A stretch of 6,586 nt of DNA from an uncultured Caulobacterales bacterium. Its GTDB lineage: Bacteria; Pseudomonadota; Alphaproteobacteria; Caulobacterales; Maricaulaceae. A model generated the notes under the pieces. The model ran no database searches. It saw only the letters and a list, made by a program, of their open reading frames with translations, and was not told where the DNA came from. The DNA lies in contig CALJNJ010000084.1 in NCBI GenBank assembly GCA_937981945.1, positions 1 to 6,586 on the forward strand, given 5' to 3'. Shown here piece after piece: positions 6,398 through 6,586 of the stretch. The position numbers were made by a program, and so were the translations under genes. Positions within the stretch are counted from its first letter, which is position 1. Every line of letters begins with the position of its first letter.

Positions 6398-6586
6398 GTG
6401 GAAGTTGAAGGCGACCACTATATTGTTGAGATAAATCTCGACGAAGACAGCCTCCCGGCCACCTCACAGGAAATGCTGCATGAGCGCCGCGTCGCCATAT
6501 TTGATCTTTTAGAAGAAAACGAATTCAGGCCGCTGGAGAGCGAAGCCGGGCCCTATGTCGTCAATATTGCTTTGCAGGACGGTGCC
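6398..6586 (+). CDS. UPF0262 family protein (3' truncated)
   Basis: The first 63 residues are visible before the window ends. The block HERRVAIFDLLEENEFRP (18 residues), preceded by an INLDEDSL segment and followed by GPYVVNIAL, matches the N-terminal half of UPF0262 proteins, a small alphaproteobacterial family of unknown function. GTG at 6398 is chosen because the frame opens only at 6395, immediately after the TAA of the upstream gene; the only other option is ATT at 6395. This start also gives the usual short N-terminal extension. No clear Shine-Dalgarno site is present (weakly ACGACGG, 6383-6389), so reinitiation after the upstream stop is likely. In many alphaproteobacteria hisD lies between the DUF2948 and UPF0262 genes; here it is absent. 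Confidence 0.85.
   Translation, partial: MEVEGDHYIVEINLDEDSLPATSQEMLHERRVAIFDLLEENEFRPLESEAGPYVVNIALQDGA

Overview
The window looks like a chromosomal segment of an alphaproteobacterium. The main reason is the right-hand end, where murA is followed directly by a DUF2948-type gene and then a UPF0262-type gene; both of these small families are typical of alphaproteobacteria and are often found beside murA there. A short basic ORF just upstream of murA fits the same picture. I cannot name the order or genus from the sequence alone. All genes lie on the + strand. No rRNA, tRNA, CRISPR array or mobile element is visible, and no gene-free stretch exceeds 300 bases.

Layout. (1) 1-1569: catalase-peroxidase katG, truncated at its 5' end by the window edge and closed by a clear Rho-independent terminator (1594-1624). 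(2) 1713-3551: complete ilvD, dihydroxy-acid dehydratase of branched-chain amino-acid synthesis, of the Escherichia coli subtype. (3) 3539-4432: a formylglycine-generating enzyme (FGE) whose most plausible start is an ATT codon inside the 3' end of ilvD, behind a strong Shine-Dalgarno sequence. With this start the protein gains a textbook lipoprotein signal peptide (lipobox LSAC). The obvious GTG start at 3653 would hide it. (4) 4496-4636: a 46-residue, very basic small protein, possibly on a leaderless mRNA. (5) 4695-5957: murA, first committed step of peptidoglycan synthesis, with all catalytic residues. (6) 5954-6394: DUF2948 protein, overlapping murA by ATGA. (7) 6398-6586: start of a UPF0262 protein, cut by the window end.

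How the genes fit together. katG appears to be its own unit, ending at its terminator. ilvD and the FGE gene overlap and look co-translated. murA, the DUF2948 gene and the UPF0262 gene are packed as an operon, probably with the small basic ORF at its head. Most of the content is housekeeping. The item that stands out is the FGE: it keeps both copper-binding catalytic cysteines, yet is predicted to be a membrane-anchored lipoprotein outside the cytoplasm, with a start codon that standard gene callers would miss. No sulfatase substrate lies in the window.
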